Shown one piece after another: positions 1-6,467 of a DNA stretch of 7,086 nucleotides (positions are counted from its first letter, which is position 1; each line of letters begins with the position of its first letter). This DNA comes from Hyphomonas sp. (lineage in GTDB: Bacteria; Pseudomonadota; Alphaproteobacteria; Caulobacterales; Hyphomonadaceae): NCBI GenBank assembly GCA_003486945.1, contig DNFL01000342.1, positions 1 through 7,086 on the forward strand. Direction: 5' to 3'. The notes beneath the pieces are model-generated. The model saw only the letters and a list, made by a program, of their open reading frames with translations. It made no database searches and was not told the DNA's origin. Made by a program: the position numbers and the translations under genes.

Positions 1-69
1 GCTGCGGGCACTTTCCAGCCCCTGCAACCCGGCCGCACGGTCGGCATCGAATTCAAGATCCGCGGCTGA
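1..69 (+). CDS. C-terminal end of a probable TonB-dependent receptor (partial)
   Basis: Reading frame 1 is open from the window edge to a TGA at 67-69 and gives 22 residues ending in PGRTVGIEFKIRG. A short aromatic and basic beta-strand of the form 'GR.(F/V).(V/I)...' just before the stop is the usual last barrel strand of TonB-dependent outer-membrane receptors. The complete receptor on the opposite strand ends in a comparable way (GRTFKVGITKRF plus three residues). The codons are GC-rich like the rest of the window, and a strong terminator-like hairpin follows within 30 bases, which supports a real gene end. The family call rests on 22 residues only, so another outer-membrane beta-barrel protein is possible. 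Confidence 0.6.
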   Translation, partial: AAGTFQPLQPGRTVGIEFKIRG

Positions 70-94
70 TCGCTTTCGGACTGAATGAAACAGG

Positions 95-126
95 AGGGGC
101 GAGCCGCATGGCCCGCCCCTTTTTTT
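95..126 (+). terminator. Rho-independent terminator of the plus-strand gene ending at 69
   Basis: The arms AGGGGCG (95-101) and CGCCCCT (114-120) pair perfectly. Three more inner pairs (103-105 with 110-112) sit beyond one mismatch and close a GCAT tetraloop. The right arm runs straight into seven T's (120-126). It lies 26 bases after the stop codon and is oriented for plus-strand transcription. Confidence 0.85.
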
Positions 127-147
127 GTTACCCCTCCCCCACAACGC

Positions 148-172
148 AAAACGGCCCCGTTTCCGGGGCCGT
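148..172 (-). terminator. Probable terminator of the minus-strand TonB-dependent receptor gene
   Basis: A perfect 9-base-pair stem, ACGGCCCCG (151-159) with CGGGGCCGT (164-172), closes a four-base loop (TTTC on the plus strand, GAAA on the minus strand). Read on the minus strand it starts 26 bases after the receptor stop codon and is followed by four T's (complement of 148-151), then a mixed sequence. The stem is strong but the U-tract is short. The second, separate hairpin at 95-126 would also block transcription from the other side. Confidence 0.7.
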
Positions 173-197
173 CCGCATTCTGTAGTCCGTGAGCGGA

Positions 198-3134
198 TTA
201 CTGGGCGCCGAAGCGCTTGGTGATACCGACCTTGAAGGTCCGGCCGATGGCGTCGCCCGTGAACGGATCATAGTTCAGCTCGAGGCGGGCAAATGGCGGC
301 TTCGTGTCGAGGATGTTATCGACAGAGAACGACAGGGTCGTTTCCGCCGGCAACTGCCAGACCAGTGTCGCATCATAGCTGACGAACGACTTGATCGTCT
401 GGCCCTGCGGCAGGATGACACCCGGCACCGGCCAGTTCGCATTTGGAGCCGTGAACAGGGCCGTACGCTGGTCTTCATACTCGCCGATATAACGTGCCGT
501 CACGCGGGCATTCATGTTCTCGGTCGAAGCGTTTGCATAGGCCTCGAATTTGAGCTCTGGCAGCGGCGTCGCAACCGTCTGGAAGTTCAGGAAGCCGACC
601 GCGGAGAAGGGCTGGCCGACCGTGAGCCCTTCAACGGTCACTTGGCCTACTTCATACTCCAGCACTTGGCTGCCACTGAAGCCGAGTTTGAGGTCCATGC
701 CGTCACGCAGGACATCCTCAAACGTGTAATCCGCCTGAACATCAATACCGGAAGTCTTTATGTTCGGGCCATTGATGTACGAGGTGGACAGGCGCGACAC
801 GTTTCCGATCGCACAGGGGCCGGTAAACGTGAAACGGGCTTGAAGCCCCGCAAAGGTCGGATTTCCGCAGTTCACGGCGGAGCCGCCCGGGAACATGGCT
901 GCGACCATCGGCGCCACGGGTTCCGTGATCACCGAATCATCGAAGTCAAAGCTCCAGTAGTCGATGATGAAGTTGAGGTTCCCCGGCTTGAAGATGGCGC
1001 CAATGTTGTAGGTTAGCGCCGATTCCGGTGCGAGGCCCGGATTGCCGGCAATGTCGACAGCGCGGAATGTGCCACCAACGTTTTGCAGCGAGGTCACACT
1101 ACCTGGCGCAACCTGGGTCAGCGCCGGGCCGCGGAACGTCGTGCCGACCGAAGCGCGCAGCGCGAACGGATCTGCCACCTGCCAGCGCAGCGAGAGTTTC
1201 GGGTCGAAAGTCGAACCGATATCACCGCCATAATCCTCATAGCGGGCAGCCAGCTGAGCATTGAAATTCTCAGTAAACGGAAGGCTGAGCTCACCAAAGA
1301 TGGCGAAGATGTCCTGCGATGCATTGAGCGGTCGCGACCCGGCAAGGAAGCCGAGCGCTCCGACCGGTTCGGCACAGTTGGTGGCGCCTGTGGTCACGGT
1401 TGCAATACAGGGCGTGACGTTCAGGTTGGCGATGTCATTGTACTGACGATCGAACTCTTCCTCGCGATACTGACCGCCGAACGCCCACCCCACCTGGCCA
1501 CCGGCAAACGTGATCGGAAGCCGGCCGTCAAGCACACCTTCGATCACCGTAAGTTTGATCTCCTGCTCGGTGAACGTGTCTTCAAGCATGAAGTCGAGCA
1601 CTTCAAGCGAGTTGGCAGCCGCCGGGTTGTAGTTCGGGTTGGTTGCACCGGTCACCACGTTCGTCTGGATGGCGTTGGAGAACGGGTTGAACCAGAGACA
1701 TCCGTTGAGGCCCGGCGTGTTGGCCGCAACGTTGCAGTTCGTACCGCCCAGGCCGCGCAGCGCGAGGGCATAGCGGTTGACAACCGTGTCTTCGTTCGTG
1801 CGGCGACCGGTCTGCGAGCCGGTCGTGAACGACGCGGTATAGTTGATTGCCTCTGTCAACTCGCCCTTCAGTTCTGCCGACAGGCGATAGTGCTCGTACT
1901 CCCGGTAGCTGCGCTCGGAGCCGCGGCCGCCTGCCAGCGCGTTGCCGGCATAGCCCAGCGGACGCGTTGCGATCAGGTATGCGCCGACAGCTGCCGGAGA
2001 CACGTATCCCGGATTCTGTGCAATGAGTGTTGCAAAGCCAGGGTTGGTGATCGGGACAAAGAACTGTCCGGGGATAAGCGATGCATCCGCCGTCGGGGCG
2101 CTCGCCCCGCCAACAGGCGGGAAGGACGGCGAGAAAGCGATCTGCGGCACTTCCGTCGCCGCGTAGAATGCCTGCAGAGACAGCGTATGCTTGTCACTAA
2201 GGTCGAAATCCGCCTTGCCCAGGATCTGATAGCGGTTTTCCTCTTCGACAATATTGTCAAAGGGCGTGAACTGGAAGCTGCACAGTGCGTTTGCACCGCT
2301 GACGACCGGGGTTCCGGCAAAGGTGCCGCAAGCCGGGTCGCGGGTCACGCCCTGAACCGGTGTAAAGGCTCCGCCGACGGGCAGGAACGAACCCGGGTTG
2401 CCGACGAGAGACCAGCCGCCCTGCGGGTTGCCGAGGAAGTCGCGCAATGCCCAGTCCCGCTCAGTCGTAGCCAGCTCGGAGCGGTGCTGATAGCCAGCGG
2501 CCAGCATGAAGTTGCCGAAATCGGTGGTAATGCCGCCGACAGCTTTCAGCGTGTAATCGCCATCCGAACCGTCTACGAACTTGTAGTCGCCGCCGACTTC
2601 AAATCCTTCGAAATCTGTCCGGGTGATGAAGTTCACCACGCCCGCAACGGCGTCAGAGCCGTAGGTTGCAGCCGCGCCATCTTTCAGGATCTCGATCCGG
2701 CCGACAGCTGCCATCGGCAGGATGTTGGTGTCGACCGAGCCGTTGCCAGCGAAGGCAAACGGGTTGGGCGCGAGGCGTTTGCCATCGAGCAGCACGAGTG
2801 TCCGCGAGGCGCCGAGGCCGCGAAGGTTGACCGTACCGGAGCCTTCAGAGCCCTGCGCGCGGCCGTCGAACTGGTTGGTGTCGCCCAGAACGCCGTGCGA
2901 GATCGGCAGCGACTTGATCATGTCCAGTGCCGAGGGGTTGCCCTGCAGGCGCAGGTCTTCGGCGGTCAGCACGTCGACCGGCAGCGCCGCATCTTCCGGC
3001 GTGCCCTGGATGAACGAGCCGGTGACCGTTACCCGTTCCAGCTTGCGCTCGCTGTCTTCCTGGGCGTGAGCAGCCATAGTTCCACCCAGCGCAACAGCAG
3101 ATGCGCAAAGCAGCATTCCCTTGAAAGTTTTCAT
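198..3134 (-). CDS. TonB-dependent outer-membrane receptor
   Basis: This is a 978-residue ligand-gated outer-membrane channel, energised by TonB-ExbB-ExbD. Residues 1-25 are a signal peptide with a likely AHA|Q cleavage. ERVTVTG at 33-39 fits a TonB-box position. The plug domain spans about 45-172 and contains 'NLRGLGASRTLVLLDGKRL' (103-121) and 'GRIEILKDGAAATYGSDAV' (145-163). A 22-strand-type barrel fills the remainder, ending in strand 'IGRTFKVGITKRF' plus GAQ, so the usual terminal aromatic is three residues from the end. The mature part has exactly eight cysteines in four close pairs (269/285, 467/479, 576/587, 756/774), all in predicted loop-like stretches. GGGAGG lies six bases before the ATG, which fixes the start. 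The length and style match the large receptors abundant in Caulobacterales and sphingomonads. The ligand is unknown: no siderophore, cobalamin or sugar gene lies next to it. The family call is secure; the substrate is not. Confidence 0.95.
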   Translation of the reverse strand: MKTFKGMLLCASAVALGGTMAAHAQEDSERKLERVTVTGSFIQGTPEDAALPVDVLTAEDLRLQGNPSALDMIKSLPISHGVLGDTNQFDGRAQGSEGSGTVNLRGLGASRTLVLLDGKRLAPNPFAFAGNGSVDTNILPMAAVGRIEILKDGAAATYGSDAVAGVVNFITRTDFEGFEVGGDYKFVDGSDGDYTLKAVGGITTDFGNFMLAAGYQHRSELATTERDWALRDFLGNPQGGWSLVGNPGSFLPVGGAFTPVQGVTRDPACGTFAGTPVVSGANALCSFQFTPFDNIVEEENRYQILGKADFDLSDKHTLSLQAFYAATEVPQIAFSPSFPPVGGASAPTADASLIPGQFFVPITNPGFATLIAQNPGYVSPAAVGAYLIATRPLGYAGNALAGGRGSERSYREYEHYRLSAELKGELTEAINYTASFTTGSQTGRRTNEDTVVNRYALALRGLGGTNCNVAANTPGLNGCLWFNPFSNAIQTNVVTGATNPNYNPAAANSLEVLDFMLEDTFTEQEIKLTVIEGVLDGRLPITFAGGQVGWAFGGQYREEEFDRQYNDIANLNVTPCIATVTTGATNCAEPVGALGFLAGSRPLNASQDIFAIFGELSLPFTENFNAQLAARYEDYGGDIGSTFDPKLSLRWQVADPFALRASVGTTFRGPALTQVAPGSVTSLQNVGGTFRAVDIAGNPGLAPESALTYNIGAIFKPGNLNFIIDYWSFDFDDSVITEPVAPMVAAMFPGGSAVNCGNPTFAGLQARFTFTGPCAIGNVSRLSTSYINGPNIKTSGIDVQADYTFEDVLRDGMDLKLGFSGSQVLEYEVGQVTVEGLTVGQPFSAVGFLNFQTVATPLPELKFEAYANASTENMNARVTARYIGEYEDQRTALFTAPNANWPVPGVILPQGQTIKSFVSYDATLVWQLPAETTLSFSVDNILDTKPPFARLELNYDPFTGDAIGRTFKVGITKRFGAQ

Positions 3135-3299
3135 TCGTTTCCTCCCGAATAATGGTGGCCCGGCGCAAGCTCTTGCCGCTTGTCATATCTGTGACCGATA
3201 ACCACCTTACGGGCGGGTTTGGGCGCGCAAAGAGGGCTCTTATGCTGCGCCGCTGCATACAGAATCAGAACGAACGAAAATGGCATCATTAGTGCCAGA
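3135..3299. promoter_or_regulatory. Divergent intergenic region between the receptor and selO genes
   Basis: This region must hold the promoters of the two divergent genes. It contains two small inverted repeats near the receptor start: GCAAG-CT-CTTGC at 3165-3176, and GTCA-6 bases-TGAC at 3182-3195. The stretch from about 3240 to 3345 is clearly more AT-rich than the genes on either side, as expected of promoter DNA. I could not identify a convincing -35/-10 pair by eye on either strand. A lone TATAAC at 3317-3322 on the plus strand has no good -35 partner. No Fur-type box was evident. Confidence 0.4.
3165..3176. repeat. Short inverted repeat upstream of the receptor gene (possible operator)
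   Basis: GCAAG (3165-3169) and CTTGC (3172-3176) are perfect five-base arms around a CT centre. The repeat sits 30 bases before the receptor ATG, in the likely 5' leader or promoter. The flanking bases do not extend the symmetry. Such a short repeat can occur by chance, so an operator role is only a suggestion. Confidence 0.25.
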
Positions 3300-4748
3300 T
3301 TGGATTTTGGCTTGGATATAACCGCAAATACAGGTACGTCCAAAAACAGAACGGACCTGCCGCCGTTCTTGAAGCTGGCGGGCAAGTTCGCAGATGCCGT
3401 CGCGGCAACTCCGTTTCCGCAAACAGTGTTGCGCTGGCGCAACCAGCGTTGGGCAGACGCTGTCGGGCTGGGCGGGCTCACTCCAGAAGACTGGATTATC
3501 CACTTCGGCAAGTTCCAACCCTTGCCCGGAAACCTGCCGCAACCGCTGGCGATGCGCTATCACGGCCACCAGTTTGGCACCTACAATCCTGACCTCGGCG
3601 ACGGGCGCGGCTTCCTGTTCGCCCAGCTGCGTGACACCGGTGGCCGACTTCTCGACCTCGGCACCAAGGGCTCCGGTCAGACGCCCTGGTCGCGCCGCGG
3701 CGATGGCCGGCTGACGCTGAAAGGCGGCGTGCGAGAAATCCTCGCCGCCAGCTATCTCGAAGCGCTCGGCGTCAACACGTCCAAGGCCTTCAGCCTGATC
3801 GAGACCGGCGAAGCGCTCGAACGCGGCGATGAGCCCTCGCCCACCCGTTCCTCTGTCCTCGTGCGCCTGTCGCACAGCCATATCCGCTTCGGCACCTTCC
3901 AGCGCTGCGCCTGGTTCGAGGACCGCGAGAGCATGGCAGAACTCGTCCAATACTGTGTCGCCGAATTCTTCCCCGAGGCGGCGGATGCCGAGATGGGCCG
4001 CCAGGTGCCTGCCCTGCTTGAGCGGATGGCCGTTTCCACGGGCAAGATGATCGGCCAGTGGATGGCCGCCGGTTTCGTGCACGGCGTGATGAACACCGAC
4101 AATTTCAATCTCACAGGCGAGACGTTCGATTTCGGCCCTTGGCGCTTCATGCCGACCTCCGATCCGAACTTCACAGCTGCCTATTTCGACCAACAGGGCC
4201 TCTACCGTTTCGGCCGCCAACCCGTGCAGGGCGGCTGGGCGCTGCAGCAGCTTGCCTCGGCGATGCTGCTGCTCGCCGAGGCGGACGATCTTGCGAAGGC
4301 GCTGCAGCCCTATGAGGCGGCCTACCGCGACAGCTTCATCGCCCACACCCATGCCCTTCTCGGCCTCACGTCGCAGGGCGAAGCAGAGGCGGATATCGGC
4401 TTCCTGCAGCTCTTCTATGGCTGGATGACCGACACCGGCGCCTCATGGCCGCAAACCTTCTTCGACTGGCTCGGCGGCGAAGCGAGCGCGGCGCGCGCGG
4501 CCGCATCTCCGCAGGCGGCGCTTTATGCGGAGGCGGCGTTCCAGCCTGTTCGCGACGCCCTCTTCGCCCGTTCGCCCATCCGCGCCGAACGCCTCGCCCT
4601 GCCCTATTTCCAGCGCGCCGCACCCGTCTGCCTTCTGATCGAGGACGTCGAAGCGCTATGGGCGCCGATTGCCGAGAACGATGACTGGTCCGTGCTCAAG
4701 GCCAAGACGGACCTTATCGAGGAAGCCCGCCTCGCGCTTGGACTTTGA
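3219..4748 (+). CDS. selO: Protein adenylyltransferase SelO (YdiU/UPF0061 family), alphaproteobacterial short form
   Basis: SelO is a pseudokinase-fold enzyme that transfers AMP from ATP to Ser, Thr or Tyr hydroxyls of target proteins. In E. coli it is tied to oxidative stress through glutathionylation. Family signatures are RYHGHQFGTYNPDLGDGRGF (113-132), GTKGSGQTPWSRRGDGR (148-164), SSVLVRLSHSHIRFGTF (211-227) and HGVMNTDNFN (288-297). All expected active-site residues are present: K150, E173, R216, R223, D294/N295 (base and metal ligand) and D304 in FDFGP. The protein ends in RAAPVCLLIEDVEALW plus a short tail, without the C-terminal Cys or selenocysteine motif of E. coli and eukaryotic SelO. 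The start is uncertain. The coordinates use the most upstream TTG; there is no in-frame ATG or GTG before the conserved region. TTG at 3300, 3312 or 3369 are alternatives, and homology begins near residue 50. Codons before about 3345 (several AGA, ATA, AGT) are unlike the rest, so the real protein probably starts downstream. It diverges from the receptor gene and may share a transcript with the CoA-transferase 63 bases downstream. Confidence 0.93.
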   Translation: MGAQRGLLCCAAAYRIRTNENGIISARLDFGLDITANTGTSKNRTDLPPFLKLAGKFADAVAATPFPQTVLRWRNQRWADAVGLGGLTPEDWIIHFGKFQPLPGNLPQPLAMRYHGHQFGTYNPDLGDGRGFLFAQLRDTGGRLLDLGTKGSGQTPWSRRGDGRLTLKGGVREILAASYLEALGVNTSKAFSLIETGEALERGDEPSPTRSSVLVRLSHSHIRFGTFQRCAWFEDRESMAELVQYCVAEFFPEAADAEMGRQVPALLERMAVSTGKMIGQWMAAGFVHGVMNTDNFNLTGETFDFGPWRFMPTSDPNFTAAYFDQQGLYRFGRQPVQGGWALQQLASAMLLLAEADDLAKALQPYEAAYRDSFIAHTHALLGLTSQGEAEADIGFLQLFYGWMTDTGASWPQTFFDWLGGEASAARAAASPQAALYAEAAFQPVRDALFARSPIRAERLALPYFQRAAPVCLLIEDVEALWAPIAENDDWSVLKAKTDLIEEARLALGL

Positions 4749-4804
4749 CCCGACGGCGGCCTTGATCTACCCGGGCCTCGCGGGGCACTAACCGCCTCAC
4801 TCCC

Positions 4805-4808
4805 GGAG
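4805..4808 (+). promoter_or_regulatory. Ribosome binding site that bears on the CoA-transferase start
   Basis: GGAG lies three bases before the first ATG (4812) and nine before a second in-frame ATG (4818). Three bases is too close for good initiation, so the second ATG is the likelier start by spacing. Confidence 0.5.
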
Positions 4809-4811
4809 TAC

Positions 4812-5987
4812 ATGCGCATGACTGAGACACCCCGTTCCGGCCCGCTTTCCGGCCTTCGCATTATCGACATGAGCACGGTCGTGCTTGGCCCCTTCGCGAC
4901 GCTGATCCTTGCCGATCTCGGCGCCGAGGTGATCAAGATCGAGCCGCCCGGAAAGGGCGATACGATGCGCTATGCCGGCGCTTCGCCGACCGGCGATCTC
5001 GGGCCAATCTACATGGCGCTCAATCGCAACAAGCGCTCAATGACGCTTGACGCCAAGACGCCCGAAGGCAGGGCCGCGCTGACCGAGCTGCTGAGGGGCG
5101 CCGACATGTTCTTCCACAATGTCCGCCTCGCGGGCATGGAACGGCTCGGCTTCGGCTATGAGCAGGTGAAGGCGTTGAAGGACGACATCGTCTATGTCCA
5201 CTGCGCCGGCTTCGGACAGGGCGGACCTTACGAAAAGCGCCAGGCCTATGACGACCTGATCCAGGGCGCCTCTGGCTTTGCCGATCTCAACGCCATCCGC
5301 TCTGGTGGCCGCCCGGAATATGCGCCGTCGCTCGTCGCCGACAAGACGGTCGGCCTGTTCGCCACCTATGCCGCGCTCGCTGGCCTGCTGCATCGCCAGC
5401 GCACCGGCAAGGGCCAGTTCATCCAGGTGCCGATGCTGGAATGTTTCACCTTCTTCAACATGGTGGAAAACCTTTATGGCGAGACTTTCCTGCCCGGCAA
5501 TGGAAAGCTCGCCTACACACGCTCGGTCAATCCGAACCGGCGCCCCTATCCCACCCTCGACGGCTATATCGGACTTGTTCCGTACTCGGACGCTCAATGG
5601 GAGAAATTCTTCGAGATCGGCGGCATGCCGGACGTGTTCAGCGATCCGCGCTTTTCCACCTATGCCGCGCGCACCGAGAATACTGGCGCGCTCTACGCCC
5701 TGATCGAACAGGTCACCGCGACGCGCACCACGGACGAGTGGCTGACGTTGATGGACGAGGCGAACATTCCCGCCATGCGCTACAACACCGTGCAGGAAGT
5801 TCTCACCGACGCCCACCTCACCGCCACCGGCTTCTTCGCCGAAGCCGAACACCCGGAAGCCGGCAAGTATCGCACGATGCTGCACCCGGTCCTCTTCGCC
5901 GATACCCCCGCCAGCCTCCACCTGCCCCCGCCCCGTCCGGGTGCAGACAATGAGACGATCTTAGAAAGTTTGGGCTTGGGAGTTTGA
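4812..5987 (+). CDS. CaiB/BaiF family (class III) CoA-transferase
   Basis: This enzyme moves CoA between an acyl-CoA donor and a carboxylic acid acceptor through a covalent aspartyl-CoA thioester, in the cytoplasm. The family is usually a dimer of interlocked rings. Seen in the 391-residue product: the N-terminal signature 'PLSGLRIIDMSTVVLGPFAT' (11-30), 'LADLGAEVIKIEPPGKGD' (33-50), 'NRNKRSMTLD' (71-80), the middle motif 'GFGQGGPYEKRQAYDDLIQG' (133-152), and 'LVADKTVG' (174-181), whose D177 aligns with the catalytic Asp of formyl-CoA transferase. 'LLHRQRTGKGQFI' (192-204) follows it, as usual. The length is typical (about 380-430). The small subdomain (about 225-330) is complete and the C-terminus 'HPVLFADTPASL' to 'ILESLGLG' is intact. 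The substrate cannot be read from the sequence: carnitine, oxalate, succinyl-benzoate and racemase-type relatives share these motifs. No dehydrogenase or hydratase partner is adjacent. The start may be the second ATG at 4818. No clear terminator separates it from selO. Confidence 0.93.
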   Translation: MRMTETPRSGPLSGLRIIDMSTVVLGPFATLILADLGAEVIKIEPPGKGDTMRYAGASPTGDLGPIYMALNRNKRSMTLDAKTPEGRAALTELLRGADMFFHNVRLAGMERLGFGYEQVKALKDDIVYVHCAGFGQGGPYEKRQAYDDLIQGASGFADLNAIRSGGRPEYAPSLVADKTVGLFATYAALAGLLHRQRTGKGQFIQVPMLECFTFFNMVENLYGETFLPGNGKLAYTRSVNPNRRPYPTLDGYIGLVPYSDAQWEKFFEIGGMPDVFSDPRFSTYAARTENTGALYALIEQVTATRTTDEWLTLMDEANIPAMRYNTVQEVLTDAHLTATGFFAEAEHPEAGKYRTMLHPVLFADTPASLHLPPPRPGADNETILESLGLGV

Positions 5988-5999
5988 GCCTAGTAGACT

Positions 6000-6019
6000 G
6001 TCCCGGCGAAAGCCCGGAC
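6000..6019. repeat. REP-like hairpin with GAAA loop at the convergent gene junction
   Basis: GTCCCGGC (6000-6007) and GCCCGGAC (6012-6019) pair at seven of eight positions around a GAAA tetraloop. The hairpin sits in the 41-base gap between the convergent CoA-transferase and GNAT genes. There is no T-run on either side, so it is not a standard intrinsic terminator, though it may still stop or stabilise transcript ends. The core resembles the 'CCCGGCGAAAGCC(G/C)GG' palindromes scattered between genes in many alphaproteobacteria. The repeat identity is from memory and unchecked. Confidence 0.5.
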
Positions 6020-6028
6020 CCAGCCTTC

Positions 6029-6454
6029 TCAACCCTCCGGCTTCGCGTAATGCGCGGGCTTGATCACTTCCATCAGCCGCGCCGGCGCTTTCAAGGGACC
6101 GAAGCCGAGGCCGGCATAGACACCGTGGGCGTCGGCGGTGCCGAGCATCCAGCGCCGGACCGTTTGCGTCTCTGGGTGCCCCATCAGCGTACGGACGAGG
6201 CTGCGGCCGATCCCTTCGCCGCGCCGCTCCGGCACCACCATCACATCGCATACCCAGGCGAAGACAGCGCCGTCCGTAACCGCGCGGGCAAAACCGATCA
6301 GCACGCCTGCTTCATCGCGCGCGACGGCGCACATCGAATTCGCACAAGCGCGCTCCACCGTGCCGCGCGGAATGCCGGGCGACCAATAGCTTTCGCGCAG
6401 CAGCGGATGCAGGATGTCGATATCGGCCTTGGTGGGTTGCTCGACGGCGATCAT
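6029..6454 (-). CDS. GNAT family N-acetyltransferase
   Basis: This is a 141-residue acetyl-CoA-dependent acetyltransferase of the Gcn5-related fold; the acceptor is unknown. Motif A is clear: the beta-4 strand 'AWVCDVMVVPE' (66-76) leads into the pyrophosphate-binding loop R78-G-E-G-I-G83. 'RRWMLGTADAHGVYAGLGFGPL' (100-121) supplies the motif B strand and the typical 'Y..(F/L)GF.PL' helix end. 'YWSPGIPR' (23-30) and 'DAHG.Y' recur in a small, compact subfamily often annotated only as GNAT. The start is the ATG at 6454, not the upstream in-frame ATG at 6508, because GGAGG lies eight bases before it and overlaps the rpiB stop. The longer version would also run into rpiB and add a non-conserved Arg/Ala-rich tail. 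It is last in the yebC-rpiB-GNAT cluster, 13 bases after rpiB, so it is probably translated by coupling with rpiB. Confidence 0.9.
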   Translation of the reverse strand: MIAVEQPTKADIDILHPLLRESYWSPGIPRGTVERACANSMCAVARDEAGVLIGFARAVTDGAVFAWVCDVMVVPERRGEGIGRSLVRTLMGHPETQTVRRWMLGTADAHGVYAGLGFGPLKAPARLMEVIKPAHYAKPEG

Positions 6455-6462
6455 CGCGCGCG

Positions 6463-6467
6463 CCTCC
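6463..6467 (-). promoter_or_regulatory. Shine-Dalgarno site of the GNAT gene, joined to the rpiB stop codon
   Basis: On the minus strand TGAGGAGG contains the rpiB stop (TGA, 6470-6468) and a full GGAGG (6467-6463), then eight bases to the GNAT ATG. This arrangement sets the GNAT start and favours re-initiation by ribosomes leaving rpiB. Confidence 0.8.

Noticed and set aside
189..1016. A 275-codon plus-strand frame opposite the receptor 3' end
   Set aside because: It is a composition shadow of the receptor gene with no recognisable domain or ribosome binding site.
1083..3152. A 689-codon open frame on the plus strand, opposite the receptor gene
   Set aside because: It lies wholly antisense to a gene with clear family motifs, its product is Arg-, Ala- and Gly-rich with no recognisable domain, and long antisense frames are common in GC-rich DNA.
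3240..4352. A 370-codon minus-strand frame opposite selO
   Set aside because: The opposite strand encodes a SelO with an intact active site; this frame has a low-complexity, charge-rich product with no family signature.
4765..4790. A GC-rich possible hairpin between selO and the CoA-transferase gene
   Set aside because: The pairing is only about four bases long and there is no T-run, so it is not a credible terminator.
5037..5921. A 294-codon minus-strand frame opposite the CoA-transferase gene
   Set aside because: It is antisense to a well-supported gene and its Gly-, Val- and Glu-rich product shows no motif.
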